Assembly (NCBI GenBank): GCA_949126835.1
Contig: OX421507.1
Location: forward strand, 13,691,852-13,755,851
Source: Anisus vortex
Taxonomy: Eukaryota > Mollusca > Gastropoda > Planorbidae
Length of the DNA: 64,000 nt
Reading direction: 5' to 3'
The position numbers and the translations under genes were made by a program. Shown piece after piece: positions 45,601 to 58,325 of this stretch (its first letter is position 1; the number at the start of each line of letters is the position of its first letter). The notes below the pieces were generated by a model that had not been told where the DNA came from, searched no databases, and saw only the letters and a list, made by a program, of their open reading frames with translations.

Positions 45601-46916
45601 AACCAAGTAAATGTTATATCTAAACCAAGTAAATGTTATATCTAAACCAAGTAAATGTTATATCTAAACCAAGTAAATGTTATATCTAAACCAAGTAAAT
45701 GTTATATCTAAACCAAGTAAATTTTATATCTAAACCAAGTAAATGTTATATCTAAACCAAGTAAATGTTATATCTAAACCAAGTAAATGTTATATCTAAA
45801 CCAAGTAAATGTTATATCTAAACCAAGTAAATGTTATATCTAAACCAAGTAAATGTTATATCTAAACCAAGTAAATGTTATATCTAAACCAAGTAAATGT
45901 TATATCTAAACCAAGTAAATGTTATATCTAAACCAAGTAAATGTTATATCTAAACCAAGTAAATGTTATATCTAAACCAAGTAAATGTTATATCTAAACC
46001 AAGTAAATGTCATATCTAAACCAAGTAAATGTTATATCTAAACCAAGTAAATGTTATATCTAAACCAAGTAAATGTTATATCTAAACCAAGTAAATGTTA
46101 TATCTAAACCAAGTAAATTTTATATCTAAACCAAGTAAATGTTATATCTAAACCAAGTAAATGTTATATCTAAACCAAGTAAATGTTATATCTAAACCAA
46201 GTAAATGTTATATCTAAACCAAGTAAATGTTATATCTAAACCAAGTAAATGTTATATCTAAACCAAGTAAATGTTATATCTAAACCAAGTAAATGTTATA
46301 TCCAAACCAAGTAAATTTTATATCTAAACCAAGTAAATGTTATATCTAAACCAAGTAAATGTTATATCTAAACCAAGTAAATGTTATATCTAAACCAAGT
46401 AAATGTTATATCTAAACCAAGTAAATGTTATATCCAAACCAAGTAAATTTTATATCTAAACCAAGTAAATGTTATATCTAAACCAAGTAAATGTTATATC
46501 TAACCAAGTAAATGTTATATCTAAACCAAGTAAATGTTATATCTAAACCAAGTAAATGTTATGTCTAAACCAAGTAAATGTTATATCTAAACCAAGTAAA
46601 TGTTATATCTAAACCAAGTAAATGTTATATCCAAACCAAGTAAATTTTATATCTAAACCAAGTAAATGTTATATCTAAACCAAGTAAATGTTATATCTAA
46701 ACCAAGTAAATGTTATATCTAAACCAAGTAAATGTTATATCTAAACCAAGTAAATGTTATATCCAAACCAAGTAAATTTTATATCTAAACCAAGTAAATG
46801 TTATATCTAAACCAAGTAAATGTTATATCTAAACCAAGTAAATGTTATATCTAAACCAAGTAAATGTTATATCTAAACCAAGTAAATGTTATATCTAAAC
46901 CAAGTAAATGTTATAT
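42669..46916 (+). repeat. 22-bp minisatellite array, 4.2 kb, about 193 copies
   Basis: Unit ATCTAAACCAAGTAAATGTT plus AT. Variants: ATCAAAACC, GTCTAAACC (left part), TGTCATATC (middle), AAATTTTAT and ATCCAAACC (right part). Variant positions show higher-order periods: the GTCT pair recurs about 15 units apart, and TCCAAACC occurs at 46301, 46433, 46630 and 46762 (6, 9 and 6 units). Several frames are closed by the TAA in the unit, so it is not coding. Confidence 0.98.
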
Positions 46917-46965
46917 TTTAACTGATAGTTGGGGGAAGAAGCTACATGTAATGTGTAACTAATAT

Positions 46966-48308
46966 GTAATATAAATGTGTGATATGAATGAAATATAAAC
47001 ATGTGTGATATGAATGAAATATAAACATGTGTGATATGAATGAAATATAAACATGTGTGATATGAATGAAATATAAACATGTGTGATATGAATGAAATAT
47101 AAACATGTGTGATATGAATGAAATATAAACATGTGTGATATGAATGAAATATAAACATGTGTGATATGAATGAAATATAAACATGTGTGATATGAATGAA
47201 ATATAAACATGTGTGATATGAATGAAATATAAACATGTGTGATATGAATGAAATATAAACATGTGTGATATGAATGAAATATAAACATGTGTGATATGAA
47301 TGAAATATAAACATGTGTGATATGAATGAAATATAAACATGTGTGATATGAATGAAACATCAACATGTGTGATATGAATGAAATATAAACATGTGTGATA
47401 TGAATGAAACATCAACATATGTGATATGAATGAAATATAAACATGTGTGATAAGAATGAAATATAAACATGTGTGATATGAATGAAACATCAACATGTGT
47501 GATATGAATGAAATATAAACATGTGTGATATGAATGAAACATCAACATATGTGATATGAATGAAATATAAACATGTGTGATATGAAAGAAATATAAACAT
47601 GTGTGATATGAATGAAACATCAACATGTGTGATATGAATGAAATATAAACATGTGTGATATGAATGAAACATCAACATATGTGATATGAATGAAATATAA
47701 ACATGTGTGATATGAAAGAAATATAAACATGTGTGATATGAATGAAACATCAACATATGTGATATGAATGAAATATAAACATGTGTGATATGAAAGAAAT
47801 ATAAACATGTGTGATATGAATGAAATATAGGCTAAGTCAAATCTGATGTGAATGAAATATAAACATGTGTGATGTGAATGAAATATAAACATGTGTGATG
47901 TAAATAAAATATAAACATGTGTGATATGAATGAAATATAAACATGTGTGATATGAATGAAATATAGGCTAAGTCAAATCTGATGTGAATGAAATATAAAC
48001 ATGTGTGATGTGAATGAAATATAAACATGTGTGATATGAATGAAATATAAACATGTGTGATATGAATGAAATATAAACATGTGTGATATGAATGAAACAT
48101 CAACATATGTGATATGAATGAAATATAAACATGTGTGATATGAAAGAAATATAAACATGTGTGATATGAATGAAATATAGGCTAAGTCAAATCTGATGTG
48201 AATGAAATATAAACATGTGTGATGTGAATGAAATATAAACATGTGTGATGTAAATAAAATATAAACATGTGTGATATGAATGAAATATAAACATGTGCGA
48301 TACGAATG
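46966..48308 (+). repeat. 26-bp minisatellite array, about 50 copies
   Basis: Unit ATATAAACATGTGTGATATGAATGAA. In the right half variants form higher-order units: AACATCAACATATGTG with GAAAGAA, and a 'TAGGCTAAGTCAAATCTGATG' insertion at about 47827, 47962 and 48178. The minus strand has no stop in the unit, so all three minus frames stay open for up to 184 codons with a 26-residue peptide period; this follows from the unit and is not evidence of a gene. Confidence 0.97.
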
Positions 48309-48842
48309 TGAGGATATAAATGTGTAATATAACAATAGTGCTGGATATGAACATGTTATCTAAGTGCACTGGAGACATCGGCTATTTTCTTTTTAAGCAA
48401 ATGGATTCAATCTATATAACCTTTTTTTTTCTTTAAAATTCCCAACGCTTGCTAGCTTTCAGTCTCTTTGTTATTTCTTAAAAAACGGTAAAACCCGATA
48501 TTTATTTTTAAACGATAGAAAAAGGTGACGAACATCAAAACTGTTTCTGTCGAAATTAGCCAGACATTTTTTTGTATAATTTTGTAATTGGAAACAATGC
48601 AGTCACGCAAAGGTCCCATAACTCCTGGACCTAATCATGACCTTTGACTGAATCCAACAAATTAATCCAACAAATGAATCAATCTCCTACATTCATTCAA
48701 GAATATCAATAGACACGTGAATACCACGCCCCCCCCCTTTCCTTTTAACATAAAAAAAAGTAGATAAGGTTAAAAATGTTATAGTTGTTAAAAAGGTTTT
48801 TTTGTTTTGTTCTGTTTAAAAAGTAGCTATGTCCATTATCGA
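48309..48842. other. Intergenic, no gene seen
   Basis: AT-rich unique sequence between the 26-bp array and a SINE. Confidence 0.5.
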
Positions 48843-49085
48843 GGGGCACGGTGGACCTTCGTTCGGCTGGCGTACCGAAAGGTCCCGGGCTCGAATCCTG
48901 GTGCAGGCTAGGATATTTTTTCCGGGTCCCTGAGTCTACCCAGCTCTGACCTTAGTTGGGGTAAAGTAACGGTGTCTGTGCATAGCGTTGACCACACAAT
49001 CACCTGGTATGCCGTGGCCACAGAAACTGGTTAACGCTGCTTCACCGGACCTGTGGATCAATTCGGTCCGACGGGATACTTTACT
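48843..49085 (+). mobile_element. tRNA-derived SINE, sense orientation
   Basis: The head GGGGCACGGTGGACCTTCG leads to a B box GGCTCGAATCC at about 48887-48897, as in a tRNA gene. The body has GGTCCCTGAGTCTACCCAGC, GTTGACCACACAATCACCTG, GTGGCCACAGAAACTGGTTA and CGCTGCTTCAC, then AATTCGGTCCGACGGGATAC. It aligns with the inverted SINE at 34555-34990. Confidence 0.8.
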
Positions 49086-49789
49086 TTACTTTTCAGGAAG
49101 CACATATTACGAAAAGCCAATCATCCACTGGAGGGCGGGACTCAAAATTATACAACCATTGATGGGGTCGTCCACAAAGAAGATCTTCGCCACGCATCTA
49201 CCCACTTCCAGAAAAAAAAAAATTTAACAAAAAGTAAAAAAGCGGGTTTACATTTTGTACCTTTTTTTTTCTTATCGGCATTTTGTCTGAACCTGATCGG
49301 GAAATTTGTATGCAGATCGATCTGTAAAAATGCAATGATCGAGTATCTAATTTAAATAACTGGCACGTGAACCACTAAGGTTAACTTACTATATGGATGA
49401 ACTAGTCAGTCATTGCCATAACTTTACAGAATACCTAAAACAAATACAATTTAAATACATTTAACTCCTTTACCTGGTCTCAGATAACTGTCAAAATCAA
49501 GCAACTTGGTTTTTTTTTTTAAGGTATTCAAATGTTAAAACAAAACAACAAAATTAAAAAAACAAATACTAACTGAATTAAACTTGGAACCCAAGTTGTT
49601 CAAATGTCAGGTTCAATGTTGATCTACGATAATACATGTATGATTCGGTTCCTATTGTTGAGTTTCTATAACGCCCCGTGAGGTCAGCTTAACGCTATCG
49701 ATAGATCTGGTAATTGTGGTGTAGCTGAATAAAACTTTTTTTTTTATGTCTAGTATAGAGAAAATCACTAGTTTACAGAACTTGCGTTT
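49086..49789. other. Intergenic, no gene seen
   Basis: AT-rich, with A and T runs. The ORFs at 48988-49355 are SINE-derived. Confidence 0.5.
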
Positions 49790-50150
49790 TAATCACATTG
49801 ATGTATGGCAGTGAGACGTGGCGCACATATTCCTGGCAAGAAAGGAAACTAACATCTTTGATCTCAGTCTGTCTCAGACGTATCCTAGAATTACCATGGC
49901 AGGACAAAGTCCCAAATGCAGAGGTCCTGCAAAAGAGCAGGGAGTCAAGACATCCACTTTATTCTCAGCAACAGAAGACTCAGATGGCTGGGTCATGTGC
50001 ACCGAATGCCACAGGGTCGACTGCCAAAGGACATTTTTTTACGGGACGTTAGTTAAAGGACTAAGACCTGCGGGGCGTCCAAAACTGATATATGAGGATG
50101 TTTACACTAGGGCATGCAAGGGCAAAAGATCGTTTCGCGAGACGTAAAAT
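49790..50150 (+). pseudogene. Endonuclease-RT C-terminal fragment
   Basis: MYGSETWRTYSWQERKLTS, RRILELPWQDKVPNAEVL, then in shifted frames GHVHRMPQGRLPKD and AGRPKLIYEDVYTR. This is the thumb and C-terminal region of the RTE-like LINE polyprotein widely spread in animals ('YGSETW', 'WxDKVxNxEVL', 'GHVxRM', 'RPxLRYKDV'). At least two frameshifts make it a dead copy. Confidence 0.85.
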
Positions 50151-50294
50151 GCCACATATAGCAACAGTGTGGAAAGTATACGGCCATGATGTAAGATTAA
50201 CAGCAACATAATAAACAATGCCATTCCAACAACCAAAATAAAAATAACACAAGAATAACAGAAAACTAAAAGTGACATCAAAACCTTAAATCGC

Positions 50295-51326
50295 CACCAT
50301 CAACTAGTAACTAGATGACCAAGGACTATTTAACCGACTACGACACGTATAGTATCACCATGGTTACCACCATCAACTAGTAACTAGATGAACAAGGACT
50401 ATTTAACCAACTACGACACGTATAGTATCACCATGGTTACCACCATCAACTAGTAACTAGATGAACAAGGACTATTTAACCAACTACGACACGTATAGTA
50501 TCACCATGGTTACCACCATCAACTAGTAACTAGATGAACAAGGACTATTTAACCGACTACGACACGTATAGTATCACCATGGTTACCACCATCAACTAGT
50601 AACTAGATGAACAAGGACTATTTAACCAACTACGACACGTATAGTATCACCATGGTTACCACCATCAACTAGTAACTAGATGAACAAGGACTATTTAACC
50701 AACTACGACACGTATAGTATCACCATGGTTACCACCATCAACTAGTAACTAGATGAACAAGGACTATTTAACCAACTACGACACGTATAGTATCACCATG
50801 GTTACCACCATCAACTAGTAACTAGATGACCAAGGACTATTTAACCAACTACGACACGTATAGCATCACCATGGTTACCACCATCAACTAGTAACTAGAT
50901 GAACAAGGACTATTTAACCGACTACGACACGTATAGCATCACCATGGTTACCACCATCAACTAGTAACTAGATGAACAAGGACTATTTAGCCAACTACGA
51001 CACGTATAGCATCACCATGGTTACCACCATCAACTAGTAACTAGATGACCAAGGACTATTTAACCGACTACGACACGTATAGTATCACCATGGTTACCAC
51101 CATCAACTAGTAACTAGATGAACAAGGACTATTTAACCAACTACGACACGTATAGTATCACCATGGTTACCACCATCAACTAGTAACTAGATGAACAAGG
51201 ACTATTTAACCAACTACGACACGTATAGTATCACCATGGTTACCACCATCAACTAGTAACTAGATGAACAAGGACTATTTAGCCAACTACGACACGTATA
51301 GCATCACCATGGTTACCACCATCAAC
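50295..51326 (+). repeat. 73-bp minisatellite array, 14 copies
   Basis: CATCAACTAGTAACTAGATG recurs every 73 bp from 50298. Units contain ACTACGACACGTATAG and ATCACCATGGTTACC. Variation is limited to a few sites (GACC/GAAC, ACCG/ACCA, AGTATC/AGCATC), giving a block pattern that suggests repeat-group duplication. Confidence 0.97.
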
Positions 51327-52439
51327 GATAAAACTGTACTGAAAACTATACCCCACTACGAGTAATAACAAGGCAAATACAACAACATCAACACGTATAA
51401 AACAATAACTACACCAACAATAGCAAAGATGCATACACAACAACATCAACATTAATACGAAAAACCCACTAACAACATTACCAAGATACAACAACATTGA
51501 TAACAACTTTAAAACGCCACGACAGAACGACCCAAACAACAAAAGATGGTGTTTGGGAAGTGGTTGCTGCTGTGGGAGCTATTTCCCATGTTGCGTCTTT
51601 GTTGCTGCGTCATAAAAACATTAACCCCCCAAGTTTTATACGCAGTTCTTTTAGCCCCCCCCCGCCCCTCCTCCCTTCCCACCAATGCCCCGCCCTTTAC
51701 ATCCTTCCGGCTCGTTTTTCTGTTATTCGCTTTATTTCTCTCGTTTTTTTAAAGTTACCTTCAACATCACTTAAAAACAAATCACTTGATACAAATCTTC
51801 AAGTGGTGTTTGGTGTAATGGAGCGTGCTAGATTATGAGCACTCGCGTGTGTGCAGCTGTGTGTGTGTGTGTGTTCGTAAGCACGTGCGGGCATGTGACT
51901 TGGGTGACGGACGGGGATGAGACGGCATTTGTTAAGTGTAAAAAATTCCATGCGCAGACCTTGAAACGCGGGAAATAGTGCGTAACATTTTCCGTGCCAA
52001 TGGCACGCCAGTTGATTGCGTGGCTAAAGCATTACACCAGTTGCACCAAGGGATATACTTTTAAAAGCTTTTCAAATGTATTTTTAAATGCCATTAGTGC
52101 TATTTGTTGTTTTATGATAACATTTTTAATACATCAGATTATTAAATTATAGTAGGCCTATGCATAAAAATAACCTGCACACTACCTTTCTAGTGTTTCA
52201 TAGCGTTGAAAGGGACACAACTTACAAGTCCCTCGTTTAAAAATATGTTTGACTCCTTTTTTTTAAATAACTATGCATACAAGTTTTGTAAATAGTGACT
52301 AAATGTAATCAAAATGCATTCTTCTTAATCAATCAGCCATATATATTATTTTATCCCTACAATGAGGTATGGCCTCTACACATCATATCAAGTACAATTT
52401 TGTACTTCCGCGTTAAATCAATACACAAATTATACGTCC
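51327..52439. other. Intergenic; CAA-rich and TG tracts
   Basis: A CAA/CAAC-rich stretch at 51345-51500 and (GT)n at 51857-51876. ORFs at 51279-51838 are compositional. No gene. Confidence 0.5.
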
Positions 52440-52447
52440 ATTTACAC

Positions 52448-52838
52448 CAGAGGTCTCAAACACACGGCCCGCGGGCCGCATTAGGCCCACCAAGTGAATT
52501 TTTGTGGCCCGCCAGTAAGCTTACAAAAAAAAAATTACTTTTAGTAAAATTCAGACAGCTAGTACTGACACACATCAAATTTTATTATTTATTTTATATA
52601 AGATACATACTAATTAAAACAAAATCTAATTTAAGCAAGTACATACAGCTGTAGTTAATAAACCATTATTTCAATATTGACTGTAATAAGTAGTCAAGGG
52701 AGTTGAGATGTATGAAGTGTTTTTTGTTTAGTAGGGACGAGTTGTTAGGGCGGGTGGAGGGGGGGGGGGCTGCCCTTGACACATCTCTTAAGTGATAAAA
52801 TGGCACCACACGCCTTTATCCGAGTTGGAGATCCCTTG
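52448..52838. mobile_element. hAT-type MITE, 391 bp
   Basis: Left end CAGAGGTCTCAAACAC followed by GGCCCGCGGGCC; right end GAGTTGGAGATCCCTTG. Flanks ATTTACAC (52440-52447) and ATATACAC (52839-52846) match at 7 of 8. The CAG-GGTCTCAAAC-CGGCCCGC start is typical of one group of animal hAT elements. Confidence 0.75.
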
Positions 52839-52846
52839 ATATACAC

Positions 52847-53244
52847 AGCGAGATACAAAGAGAATCCAATAAGGAACTTCCCCACCTAAGTCCTAACGTT
52901 ATCTTCTTCTCTTTGATTGCCTCGTGCCTCTTCTTTCCACACTACTTGTGAACCAAACTGTACCCATCTCCCACTGTGGCTTTAAAGTGAACTTGCTCGG
53001 ATTTCCTGTCCTTAGAGGAACAGAGCTGCAGAAGATGTTTTCATGGGGTTCCGAAAAGGTGTGTCACAACCATGATTGTCTGTAAGTGTATGTATGTGTG
53101 TGTTAGTGTGTGTGTTGGGGGGGGGCGTGTTTGTTGTGTTGAGGGAAAGGGTTTTGTAAGGAAATGGGGGTGACTGATGCGCACATATGATATACATATA
53201 TATATTTATTGTTTACCCGACTAATATATCCAGATAGAAGACTA
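52847..53244. other. Intergenic, no gene seen
   Basis: Unique sequence with TG and G runs at 53085-53126. Confidence 0.5.
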
Positions 53245-53815
53245 AACAGTGTAGTTTGTATAGTGTCAGTTCCACGAGTGACACAATGCCCAGCCCGTCT
53301 TTACTTTGACCCAAACTACTATCAGGTACACATTAGAGCTGGGTAGACTTAGTGACACCTTCCACTATCAGGTAGACATTAGAGCTGGGTAGACTTAGTG
53401 ACACCTTCCACTATCAGGTAGACATTAGAGCTGGGTAGACTTAGTGACACCTTCCACTATCAGGTACACATTAGAGCTGGGTAGACTTAGTGACACCTTC
53501 CACTATCAGGTACACATTAGAGCTGGGTAGACTTAGTGACACCTTCCACTATCAGGTAGACATTAGAGCTGGGTAGACTTAGTGACACCTTCCACTATCA
53601 GGTACACATTAGAGCTGGGTAGACTTAGTGACACCTTCCACTATCAGGTACACATTAGAGCTGGGTAGACTTAGTGACACCTTCCACTATCAGGTACACA
53701 TTAGAGCTGGGTAGACTTAGTGACACCTTCCAGACCCGGAAATAAATCGCAGCTTTTACCAGGATTCGAACCCGGGAATTTTGGTACGCATGCCTAGAGC
53801 GCGAGTACGTTAAGT
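53245..53815 (-). mobile_element. tRNA-derived SINE expanded by an internal minisatellite
   Basis: On the minus strand a B box GGTTCGAATCC lies at about 53761-53771, with the head near 53800. The body 'CTACCCAGCTCTAA' is amplified (see 53319-53732). The far end (53275-53318, GTGACACAATGCCCAGCC) matches the other SINE copies. Confidence 0.75.
53319..53732 (+). repeat. 46-bp minisatellite within the SINE, 9 copies
   Basis: CTATCAGGTA recurs every 46 bp from 53319 (next at 53365). Units are almost identical, alternating GGTACACATT and GGTAGACATT. The unit is a segment of the SINE body itself. Confidence 0.95.
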
Positions 53816-54930
53816 CCGTGCAAGTAAGTCAATTAAAGTCACACGCGCAACAAATTCTTTTAATACTTTGTTTATTTTTTACATTCACTTTTTGAAATAA
53901 AAAAAAAACAATCTAGACATTTTTTATTATGTAAACGTGTCCATTATTTCTAGTGCAGAGAAATTCTATTTTAGGATTTTTATTTATTTTGTTTAATAAT
54001 ATCATATTATGTTACTCTGTCACGAGAAGTTTTTATTGAGATAATTATCAACGTTTCGACCTATATAATAAATACTTGTTTTGTTGTTGTTTATATATTT
54101 ATGGAATAAAAGAGAGAAGGATGAGTAGTGATAAACGAACAAAAGCACAAACACAAATATATTTTTTAAGTTATTCTAGCTTTCTGTTCATTGTAGTTTA
54201 TACAATGTTTATCTGTAGCATAAGGCCTACCTGAGCCTATGTATTTTTACCCCGAGTAACGCCATGCAATTTAGCTATCGGCTTAATAAAAAGACTTGCC
54301 TATTTTTAACCCGATTATAATGTTTATTTTCAATTATTTTCCTAAATGTTTTCAGTAAATAATAATTATATTTTTTGCCTTATGTTGCCGACCACTGCCT
54401 CTATATTATTTTGTAACAATTTCGAAACAAGCATACACCGACAGCGTACAAACAAACATTCTAAAAGGCAAACCTTGTTTTTCTTTCCAGATGACAAAAT
54501 CTATCAATATGTAAACGTATATTGATTTTAAAGTTACGACAGAAATGACAATAACGGTCCACCAGGTGACGATAAGAATCCGGTTGGTCCTTCGGTTAAT
54601 ATGCCGGGCTGTCAACATGCTGACCCCCCCTCCCCGCCCAGTTCAAGCCCTTCAGCCGTCCGATGCCTGCCACTCAAAGGTTGTATAATCTTGTACGTTT
54701 GTAAAAGTATACAAGATGAGCAACAAGGATCAGCTGTTATCTAAAACATAGTCTTGGAGCCTATTTAAAGACTACAATCAGTTGAACTTTTTTGTAGCAT
54801 TCAGACGTATGTTTACAACAGCTAATTAAACTTAGGGTTTTATTATTATTTTGACCGGGAGTTCTACTTTTGTTTATTATAAATAGCTTTCTTTGTGGTT
54901 TTTGTATAAATGTGTGTTTTTACTTCACTG
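53816..54930. other. Intergenic, no gene seen
   Basis: Very AT-rich; ORFs below 75 codons without recognisable features. Confidence 0.5.
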
Positions 54931-54938
54931 GTATAAGG

Positions 54939-56767
54939 CAGGGGTCGGCAACATAGGGCAATCGTGCTAAACTTGGTACACATAGCGATTTTCAATGTCA
55001 CGCGAGAGACCTCCAAGAGATGTTTTTTATTGATGAAAAAAAACAACATTTTCCGGTTCTGAATGAAGAAAACTGACTGATGAATTATGAAGCCCATGTT
55101 TCTGAGTGACATAGCGACACATTTAAGTGAGTTCAGCTTGCATTTACGAGGACGGGGTCAAACAGCACTTTAATTGTTATACCACAGGAATGGATTTGCA
55201 TGTATCTTAAGTGAAATCAATAAAAAAAACATTTAACTTCCCTCTATTAAGGCATATATTATTAAGATAGATATTTGGGCTTTTTCAGAAGTACATCAAA
55301 GCACCCAAAGCGGAGTTTTCTAAAGAAAGGCAAGACTTTCAAATTCATACCTCATCAAGGGTAACTGGCTTGAGCTTACTACAACCTTCTTAGATGTAGA
55401 TGTTTTTCTAAGTGGAGGGATATTGGCGATTTTAAAACGCAGCCAGTTGAATTTTAAACATCCCAAAAATTGGCATCGAAATATTCCAATTTGCGGGAAA
55501 ATCTGGAAGGAATCTGCTTAGGAAAGTCATCTGCTATTCTCAACTGCCAGGCATTCGCTTTACTTTCAGATTTTGGTTCAACTTACACTTGTGAACAATA
55601 TTTATTGCACATGAAATCTGTTAAGCATTCAAAGAGGTCACTTACACTTCACTACTGAGAAATGACTAAATATGTATCTGCCAATAATTAGCGAAGAGCA
55701 TTCACGACAAGGCGCTCATTAATTAATACATACTAATTAAATTTAAAAAAAGTGTTTATGCTCATTCTCTTCAACTTTACTAAACATAGACATAAGTAAT
55801 TCTAAAATAAATTGAGTTTTTATTTACTTAGAATTATAAGAGTCGTTTTTAAAAGCATTATATTATGCGATTGTTGTAATTATTTTTATTAATGTTTAAA
55901 AGATAAATTCCGTAAGGTTAAATGGACAAACAACTTTACTAATTAACGTAAATTAATGTTTTAATAAATACCTCTAATAATTAAATCTTGTAATGAATAC
56001 AATAACGCTGGATTTATATAAGGATATAATAATTAGTAAATAATATATTTGTTATATTACAAAACATAACTTTATTAGAAACTTTATTTTAATTAAAGGT
56101 AGATAATTAACCCGTTTTATTTGCGCTAATATTTCTCATATTATGTTTGTTATTTTCTTTTATAAAAGACTAAATAGTCTACAGTTTAAAACTTTATAAT
56201 GACCAAACTGTAAAAAGTAGTTGAAAATTATATAAATTGTATATGACTAAACAATTATATGCACATTTCTAAAACATTACATTAACTACCCAATTTGTAT
56301 TATTACTATATATCAATTACTCTTAACGATATTATTGGATTCTTTCCATTACGATTAATTTAAAACAAATTAAAGAAAATCTTAGTTAGACTATAACTGA
56401 GACCAAAATATAATCAATATTATCAGTTGCTAGATCCTTATCTTGACAGCCAAATGATAATGTTTACAAAATAATTACCATCAATTTGAAAGTTTAGTAT
56501 ACAAATTTTGTATTGGTATAAATGCAAATAAAAAGGATTATAATCACTAACACGTTATTTTTTTTAATTAATATAAAACACTAACGATTTTTTCAATATA
56601 TTTCCTTTGCTTTTGGCCTTGGTCTTGCTACGGAGTTAAATTAATTGTCTTATAAAAAAATAATAAAACAAGTATAATAGAGCTGGTTGACTTTTAGGCT
56701 GTTGACACTCTTAAAGATTTAAAAATCCTAGTTTGGCACACCATTAGCAAAAGGTTGCCGACCCCTG
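54939..56767. mobile_element. Degenerate hAT element, 1.8 kb
   Basis: The left end CAGGGGTCGGCAAC and right end GGTTGCCGACCCCTG are inverse of each other; the flanks GTATAAGG (54931-54938) and GTCTAAGG (56768-56775) match at 7 of 8. The interior carries a transposase remnant (55470-55658) and, from 55850 to 56450, AT-rich DNA homologous to the interior of 39716-40834. Probable source type of the MITEs at 5904 and 36161, which share its ends. Confidence 0.82.
55470..55658 (+). pseudogene. hAT transposase C-terminal remnant
   Basis: The 62-codon frame contains FALLSDFGSTYTCEQYLLHM followed by KSVKHSKRSLTL. 'FGSTYxCEQxFSxMKxxKxxxRxxLT' is the conserved C-terminal dimerisation (hATC) region of animal hAT transposases. 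The upstream DDE and zinc-finger domains are not readable. It lies inside hAT termini, which supports the call. Confidence 0.72.
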
Positions 56768-56775
56768 GTCTAAGG

Positions 56776-57600
56776 GTTCATCTTAGTGTGACATAATGAC
56801 AAGGAGCGTGTCGTTGTATTCTTTTTTATTTGTATTAGTAGGTATTCAAGCTATAGAGCTTCAACTGAGGTGGTCGTGTATTTAAATATTGGAGTGTTGT
56901 TATTATTGTTTACTTGTTTTTTTTTGTTGAAATACAGGTCTGCTTTAAAAAGATTTTGTATATTAATTTTAACAAAGATAATCGAGTAACTGATATGGTA
57001 AAAAAAAATAATGAGATGGGTTGGGGAGGGGGGGAGCTTCTTAAAGCATATATACGGTACAGTAATTTTGTTGTTGTTGTGTTTCCATGATTGTAATGTG
57101 TTTTCTTTGACATATTGCCGGGTTAACCTTTGTTTAAATGGGTCTCTTGAATGTATCATTGTGGGTGTATATGGTATATGTGTGTATAGTGTATATGGTA
57201 TATGTGTGTGTATATGTGTGCATGTGTATATGTCATTGGTCACGTAGTGCGTCTCCATGCTTGTTACGTCAGTAGCGCGCTTATCTCGCGCGCTCAACTT
57301 CGCATGTGTCCGCGACTTTCTAGTGAAACAACACAACACCTCCCTTCACACACACAAACACACTATCCACACATCCACCGCAACACTGAGAGCCCCTCAC
57401 GAAGCGCTAAAGAAAAGTTGATTCCCCCCCCCCCTCCCCCATTGGTAAACTTCGTTAGACCCTCAGTCGCGCGTGCATTAGAGTCCAAACCGCCATCTGA
57501 TGCATCGCAAATGCCGAAATGATGAGTGGAGGGGAGGCGGGGGAGAGGGATGTCCTGGATGAGGAAACGTCCCCTAAAAAAAAAGCCACATCTCTAAGCA
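56776..57600. other. Intergenic with a GC-rich segment
   Basis: (TG/TA)-rich tract 57150-57232, then a CpG-rich stretch at about 57240-57545 (GCGCGC occurs twice near 57280-57293) with a C run at 57424-57434. 'ATGAGTGGAGGGGAG' is shared with the GC island near 9508. Not demonstrably a promoter. Confidence 0.4.
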
Positions 57601-57784
57601 CTTGGACCTGAACGCTCCTCTCTCTACATCTCTCTCTCTCCATCTTTCTCTCTCCTTCTCTCTTTCCCTCTCTTTCTGTCTCTCTCTCTCTCTCTGTCTC
57701 ATTTTATGTTTCCACTCTACATCGACAAACCGGCTCGATACTTTTTACAGAAAGAGAGACACAGACAAACGGAAAAGCACAATC

Positions 57785-57786
<2 letters not shown>
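57601..57786 (+). repeat. CT microsatellite block
   Basis: Interrupted (CT)n from about 57617 to 57700, followed by a short GA-rich leader into the 90-bp array. Confidence 0.85.
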
Positions 57787-57817
<31 letters not shown>

Positions 57818-58151
57818 CAGACGGACAGGCAGACGAAAAAGCAATGAGAGGGAAAGAGAAATAAAGAGAGACAGACACAGTGAGAAAGAGAGGGGGAGCG
57901 AGAGAGACAGACGGACAGGCAGACGAAAAAGCAATGAGAGGGAAAGAGAAATAAAGAGAGACAGACACAGTGAGAAAGAGAGGGGGAGCGAGAGAGACAG
58001 ACGGACATGCAGACGAAAAAGCAATGAGAGGGAAAGAGAAATAAAGAGAGACAGACACAGTGAGAAAGAGAGGGGGGGCGAGAGAGACAGACGGACAGGC
58101 AGACGAAAAAGCAATGAGAGGGAAAGAGAAATAAAGAGAGACAGACACAGT

Positions 58152-58183
<32 letters not shown>

Positions 58184-58325
58184 CAGACGGACAGGCAGAC
58201 GAAAAAGCAATGAGAGGGAAAGAGAAATAAAGAGAGACAGACACAGTGAGAGAGAGAGGGGGGGCGAGAGAGACAGACGGACAGGCAGACGAAAAAGCAC
58301 AGAGAGAGAAAGAGAAAGAAAGAAA
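57787..58325 (+). repeat. 90-bp GA-rich minisatellite, 6 copies
   Basis: ACGGACAGGCAGACGAAAAA recurs at 57821, 57911, 58001, 58091, 58187 and 58277 (period 90; one 96 through GA slippage). It is stop-free on the minus strand in all frames, giving Ser/Leu-rich ORFs of up to 212 codons that I regard as artefacts. Confidence 0.96.

Noticed and set aside
42669..46916. CRISPR-like array
   Set aside because: The units are contiguous 22-bp tandem repeats with no spacers, in an animal genome.
46895..48378. Minus-strand ORFs of up to 184 codons (MFIFHSYHTCLYFIH repeats)
   Set aside because: They are the translation of a 26-bp repeat with no stop codon; all three frames are equally open.
48880..48900. 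tRNA gene (B-box GGCTCGAATCC), also at 34929 and 53761
   Set aside because: The A box and cloverleaf are not intact and the sequence continues into a shared SINE body.
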